From Agrobacterium albertimagni AOL15 (lineage in GTDB: Bacteria > Pseudomonadota > Alphaproteobacteria > Rhizobiales > Rhizobiaceae): a stretch of 64,000 bases of DNA. Shown here one piece after another: positions 61,352 through 64,000 of this stretch (positions are counted from its first letter, which is position 1; each line of letters begins with the position of its first letter). A model generated the notes under the pieces. It made no database searches. It was not told the origin of the DNA and saw nothing but the letters and a program-made list of their open reading frames with translations. The stretch is from the NCBI RefSeq assembly GCF_000300855.1, contig NZ_ALJF01000008.1, positions 248,001-312,000 of the forward strand, read 5' to 3'. The position numbers and the translations under genes were made by a program.

Positions 61352-61789
61352 ATGCCCGCACGCAAGGTCTATCCCCGGATGACGGATTCGAGTGATGATA
61401 CGCTTGGGGGACGCCTGTCGGCTGCGCGCGACGCTTCTGGCCTCTCGCTGGCCGACGTTGCAAATCGCATCGGCGTGAAACGGGAAAGCCTGCTGGCCTG
61501 GGAAGCGGACCGTGCCGAACCGAGACCGTCGAGCCTGATCGATCTCGCAGGCATTCTCGGTGTTTCGCCCATGTGGCTGATGACCGGAGTCGGTTCGGGA
61601 CCCATCCAGGAGACCAGCGATCTGCCGCTTGAAGCCCTCAAGCTCGATCTCCAGCGCCTGACCGAAGCGCATCTCGAATGCGGTCGGCTGATTGAAAAGA
61701 TTGCCCGACAGATCGAGACCTACGAGGAACGCCACGACCGTCGCCGTGATGCCGGCGATCTCGACGGTCCCGTGATGGGACGCGCCTGA
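61352..61789 (+). CDS. XRE-family transcriptional regulator
   Basis: 145-residue protein with an HTH_3 domain (LGGRLSAARDASGLSLADVA then NRIGVKRESLLAWEADR) at residues about 18-75, and a helical C-terminal tail (about 90-130) likely for dimerisation. An AGGAG site sits 7 bases before the ATG. The 277-base upstream gap holds no recognised operator. It converges on lipB. Confidence 0.87.
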   Translation: MPARKVYPRMTDSSDDTLGGRLSAARDASGLSLADVANRIGVKRESLLAWEADRAEPRPSSLIDLAGILGVSPMWLMTGVGSGPIQETSDLPLEALKLDLQRLTEAHLECGRLIEKIARQIETYEERHDRRRDAGDLDGPVMGRA

Positions 61790-61793
61790 GGTT

Positions 61794-62510
61794 TCAGCTT
61801 TCGTTGGCCGTCGGGCCGAAGACGTCTTCGAATGCTTCGCGCAGCCGCATGTCTACATCCGCCATCATCACTGGCAGCCCGAGATCGACGAGGCTCGTCA
61901 CCCCATAGGCGGAGATCCCGCAGGGCACGATCCCGGTGAAGTGCGAGAGATCGGGATCGACATTGATCGACAGGCCGTGAAAACTGACCCAGCGCCGCAG
62001 GCGAATGCCAAGCGCTGCGATCTTGTCCTCGCTCATCGTGCCATCGGGCAGAACAGGCTTTTCCGGACGACGCACCCAGACGCCGACGCGGTCCTCGCGG
62101 CGCTCGCCCTTGACGTTCATGCTGTCGAGCGTGCGGATCACCACTTCCTCGAGGGCCGCCACATAGGCGCGCACATCCTGGCGCCGGCGCTTCAGATCGA
62201 GCATCACATAGGCCACTCGCTGGCCGGGACCATGATAGGTGTATTCGCCGCCTCGACCCGTCGCGAAAACGGGGAATCGTTCGGGCTCGATGAGATCCTT
62301 GGAAACAGCACTGGTGCCGGCAGTATAAAGGGGAGGGTGCTCCACCAGCCAGACCAGTTCATCGGCCTTTCCGTCGGCAATCAGAGCGACCTGATGCTCC
62401 ATTTCGGCAACCGCATCTTCATAACCCACGAGCCCGTCGGAGACTCGCCACCTCACGGCCCGTGAGCCTTCACGAGGGTGCATGGCATGGTCGAGATCTG
62501 TGCGAAGCAT
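61794..62510 (-). CDS. lipB: Octanoyl-[acyl carrier protein]:protein N-octanoyltransferase LipB
   Basis: 238-residue LipB, moving octanoate from ACP to lipoyl domains. The [20 protein letters not shown] signature lies near residue 80 and the catalytic Cys in [14 protein letters not shown] near 192. The start at 62510 (MLRTDL) is preferred; the frame is open to 62567. Length is normal. It converges on the XRE gene with 4 bases between. Confidence 0.92.
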   Translation of the reverse strand: MLRTDLDHAMHPREGSRAVRWRVSDGLVGYEDAVAEMEHQVALIADGKADELVWLVEHPPLYTAGTSAVSKDLIEPERFPVFATGRGGEYTYHGPGQRVAYVMLDLKRRRQDVRAYVAALEEVVIRTLDSMNVKGERREDRVGVWVRRPEKPVLPDGTMSEDKIAALGIRLRRWVSFHGLSINVDPDLSHFTGIVPCGISAYGVTSLVDLGLPVMMADVDMRLREAFEDVFGPTANES

Positions 62511-62660
62511 GAAAAGCGCCTTGGGCTGTGGATTGGCGAAAAGCCTTGTTTTCCCTGTATTTGGCAATAAAAGCCCTGGAGTTCAAGGGCGCCGGCCTCC
62601 CCCATGCAGGGGGCTTATCCACCGGCCGTGACGAATTTTCAAAAATCTGTCACGGCGGGC

Positions 62661-62689
62661 TTGTGGACCCCCAAGGCTTTTGCTACATG
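62661..62689 (+). promoter_or_regulatory. Candidate promoter for tRNA-Leu
   Basis: TTGTGG and TACATG hexamers separated by 17 bases, 35 bases before the tRNA. An inverted repeat (GCCGTGAC 62625-62632 / GTCACGGC 62649-62656) precedes it. Confidence 0.4.
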
Positions 62690-62724
62690 CAGCCCCGCCG
62701 GAGCAATTCGGCGCCTACCACGAT

Positions 62725-62809
62725 GCGGTCGTGGCGGAATTGGTAGACGCGCAGCGTTGAGGTCGCTGTGGGGCAACCCGTGGAAGTTCGAGTCTTCTCG
62801 ACCGCACCA
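62725..62809 (+). tRNA. tRNA-Leu (anticodon GAG)
   Basis: 85 bases including encoded CCA. The 7-base acceptor stem GCGGTCG pairs with CGACCGC. The anticodon stem CAGCG/CGCTG frames a TTGAGGT loop, giving anticodon GAG (codon CUC, also CUU). A long variable arm (TGGGGCAACCCGT) and the GTTCGAGTC T-loop are typical of class II leucine tRNAs. Confidence 0.96.
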
Positions 62810-62815
62810 AAAAAG

Positions 62816-62841
62816 AACCCGGCCTTCGAGCCGGGTTTTTT
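62816..62841 (+). terminator. Rho-independent terminator after tRNA-Leu
   Basis: AACCCGGC pairs with GCCGGGTT around CTTCGA, followed by TTTT, 7 bases after the tRNA. It faces the 3' end of the converging BON gene. Confidence 0.9.
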
Positions 62842-62864
62842 GTTGCTGATTTTTCAACGACTTC

Positions 62865-63365
62865 TCAGTCGCCATCATTAGGAATGTGGCTGTCGACGCC
62901 GAGCGTGGTGACGAAGTTCTTCACGTCGCTGACGCCCTTCACACCCAGTACCTTGAGCTCGACCATCCGGCGCTCCTCCGGCGTGTCGACCGACCCGCGC
63001 AGCGTCACGACATGGCCGTCCACATGGATATCGAGACCGGCGAGGAGGGTGTCATCGAGAGCCTCGAGGGCGGTCGCGATGTCGGATTCGAGCTGGTCGT
63101 CGTCTTCCCGGCCATCGGTCGTCGGCAGCACCGGCGTCGCCGGCTCTGGCTCGAAGCCGTCGGCATTGACCGCATCGATCCGGAAGCCCTCGTTGCGGTC
63201 ACGATCGAAATTGGCGCCGGTCTCGCCGTAGCCACGATTCTCGACCGGTGTCGCCGTCGCACCCGCCCCATCGGCATAGGGCCAGCCTTCGCCAATATTG
63301 CGCTGGTCGTAATCGCGGTAATCGTCTTCGCGGGAAAACTCGGTCTTGCGGTCGTCCTTGGCCAT
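62865..63365 (-). CDS. BON-domain protein
   Basis: 166-residue protein: a polar, charged N-terminal half (about 1-85) and a C-terminal BON domain (LDIHVDGHVVTLRGSVDTPE, then RMVELKVLGVKGVSDVKN). BON domains bind lipid or help envelope proteins, but no signal peptide is visible here, so it is probably cytoplasmic. Role unknown. GGAGCC lies before its ATG. Confidence 0.84.
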   Translation of the reverse strand: MAKDDRKTEFSREDDYRDYDQRNIGEGWPYADGAGATATPVENRGYGETGANFDRDRNEGFRIDAVNADGFEPEPATPVLPTTDGREDDDQLESDIATALEALDDTLLAGLDIHVDGHVVTLRGSVDTPEERRMVELKVLGVKGVSDVKNFVTTLGVDSHIPNDGD

Positions 63366-63431
63366 GGGAAGGCTCCTTGTTCATCTCGTCTGACGGAGAT
63401 AACGCCCGGCCACTGGCTTTGTTCGATACGG

Positions 63432-63926
63432 TCAGCGCGTCGCCTTGTCCCACTTCTTCAATAGGCGTTCGCGCTTCAGCCGCGACAGCTTCATGATCCA
63501 GAAGATCCCGTCGAGCTGGTCGATTTCGTGCTGCATGCAGATTGCCGCAAAACCCGCCATCTCCTCCTCGACGACCGCCCCGTCCAATGTCTGGTAGCGG
63601 ATCCTGACGGCCTTTGGCCGTGTCACCTCGTCGGTCATTCCCGGCATCGAGACGCTGCCTTCGGTATGCGTCATCATCTCATCGGAGGCCCAGAGGATTT
63701 CCGGGTTCACATAGTCGCGCCGCCCGCCGATCTCCGGGAGGTCGATCACCGTCAGTCGCTTCAGAATTCCGCAATGGGGTGCCGTGATGCCGACACCGGG
63801 AGCTGCCTTCATCGTCTCGTAGAGATCGTCGGCCAGGGTGGTGAGCTCAGGCCCGAAGTCGCTGACAGGCTCGGCAGGCGTTTTCAGGGCGGGATCGGGA
63901 TAGCGGCGGATGGCGAGGCGGGTCAC
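63432..63926 (-). CDS. Peptide deformylase-like protein with altered metal site
   Basis: 164-residue member of the peptide deformylase family, but all three signature motifs are altered. Motif 1 GVGxAAxQ reads GVGITAPH; motif 2 EGCxS reads E89-G-S91-V-S, replacing the metal-binding Cys; motif 3 HExDH reads H134-E-I-D-Q138, replacing one metal-binding His. Only one of the three metal ligands remains. It is probably a paralogue without deformylase activity, or one with a different reaction. GTG start at 63926. True def genes would be elsewhere in the genome. Confidence 0.88.
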   Translation of the reverse strand: MTRLAIRRYPDPALKTPAEPVSDFGPELTTLADDLYETMKAAPGVGITAPHCGILKRLTVIDLPEIGGRRDYVNPEILWASDEMMTHTEGSVSMPGMTDEVTRPKAVRIRYQTLDGAVVEEEMAGFAAICMQHEIDQLDGIFWIMKLSRLKRERLLKKWDKATR

Positions 63927-64000
63927 GAAAGGCTCATGTCTTGAGGTGTGGTGCGGTTACCGGCTGTGGCGGTCCGGCCACGCTAGCAGGCTCAGCGACG

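Noticed and set aside
61135..61365. Possible small minus-strand gene upstream of the XRE gene
   Set aside because: 76 codons with no homology I recognise and no good ribosome site; overlaps the XRE start.
63927..64000. Start of a further gene at the right edge
   Set aside because: 74 bases without a supported start, motif or open frame that can be assigned.

Overview
The window reads as a chromosomal segment of an alphaproteobacterium of the Rhizobiaceae (Rhizobium/Agrobacterium/Ensifer relatives). The grounds are the high-GC, densely packed genes with many 4-base ATGA overlaps, the acpXL-fabZXL-fabF2XL-fabF1XL-adh-lpxXL cluster for the very-long-chain fatty acid of rhizobial lipid A, an FnrN-type regulator next to hemN, ccoNOQP-ccoGHIS (fixNOQP-fixGHIS), and CobA/B/C/D-type cobalamin genes. 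The species is not determined.

Layout. 1-4.4 kb is the 3' part of a molybdenum-hydroxylase maturation cluster of the aerobic CO dehydrogenase (cox) type: MoxR ATPase (cut by the window edge), VWA protein, a split XdhC pair and a molybdopterin-binding/cytidylyltransferase-like fusion; the structural genes would lie upstream. 4.4-13.2 kb holds housekeeping genes (TfoX-like, Nudix, RhlE-type helicase, M23 envelope peptidase, DUF455, Bcp peroxidase, a giant AsmA-like protein). 13.2-19.3 kb is cobalamin synthesis: cobK-cbiD leftward and cobA-cobB-cobC-cobD rightward. 19.3-21.6 kb is fnrN and hemN around an FNR box. 21.7-27.3 kb is the lipid A C28 fatty-acid cluster. 27.4-37.1 kb holds a PAS protein, a hemerythrin, and the complete cbb3 oxidase structural and assembly operons with two more FNR boxes. 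Heme (HemN), copper loading (CcoI), the oxidase and its O2-sensing regulator thus lie within 18 kb, consistent with one microoxic respiration programme.

37.2-40.9 kb carries gnd, an MBL-fold hydrolase and a membrane protein with a degenerate GGDEF domain. 40.9-54.3 kb is a carbohydrate locus: a divergent LacI regulator, a complete ABC importer, a GH2 beta-mannosidase-like enzyme, a TIM-barrel isomerase/epimerase, a Gfo/Idh oxidoreductase, an aldo/keto reductase and a GH43 beta-xylosidase-like enzyme, with several intergenic palindromic repeats. 54.4-58.0 kb is glutathione-dependent formaldehyde oxidation (frmA, fghA) interrupted by a ParDE-type toxin-antitoxin pair, a GNAT and a DUF188 gene. 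58.1-64 kb holds a GNAT, an M50 membrane protease fused to an SRPBCC-like domain, an EamA transporter, an XRE regulator, lipB, tRNA-Leu(GAG), a BON-domain protein and a peptide-deformylase paralogue lacking metal ligands.

Most notable: FabF2XL has lost the ketosynthase nucleophile (Cys to Glu) beside an intact FabF1XL, which looks like a KS/chain-length-factor pair; the sugar operon's Gfo/Idh plus TIM-barrel plus glycosidase set suggests a 3-keto-glycoside route; and three other enzymes (deformylase, GGDEF protein, lipid A reductase) lack canonical active-site residues. No CRISPR array, prophage, insertion sequence or replication origin was seen. The last 74 bases hold nothing I can identify.
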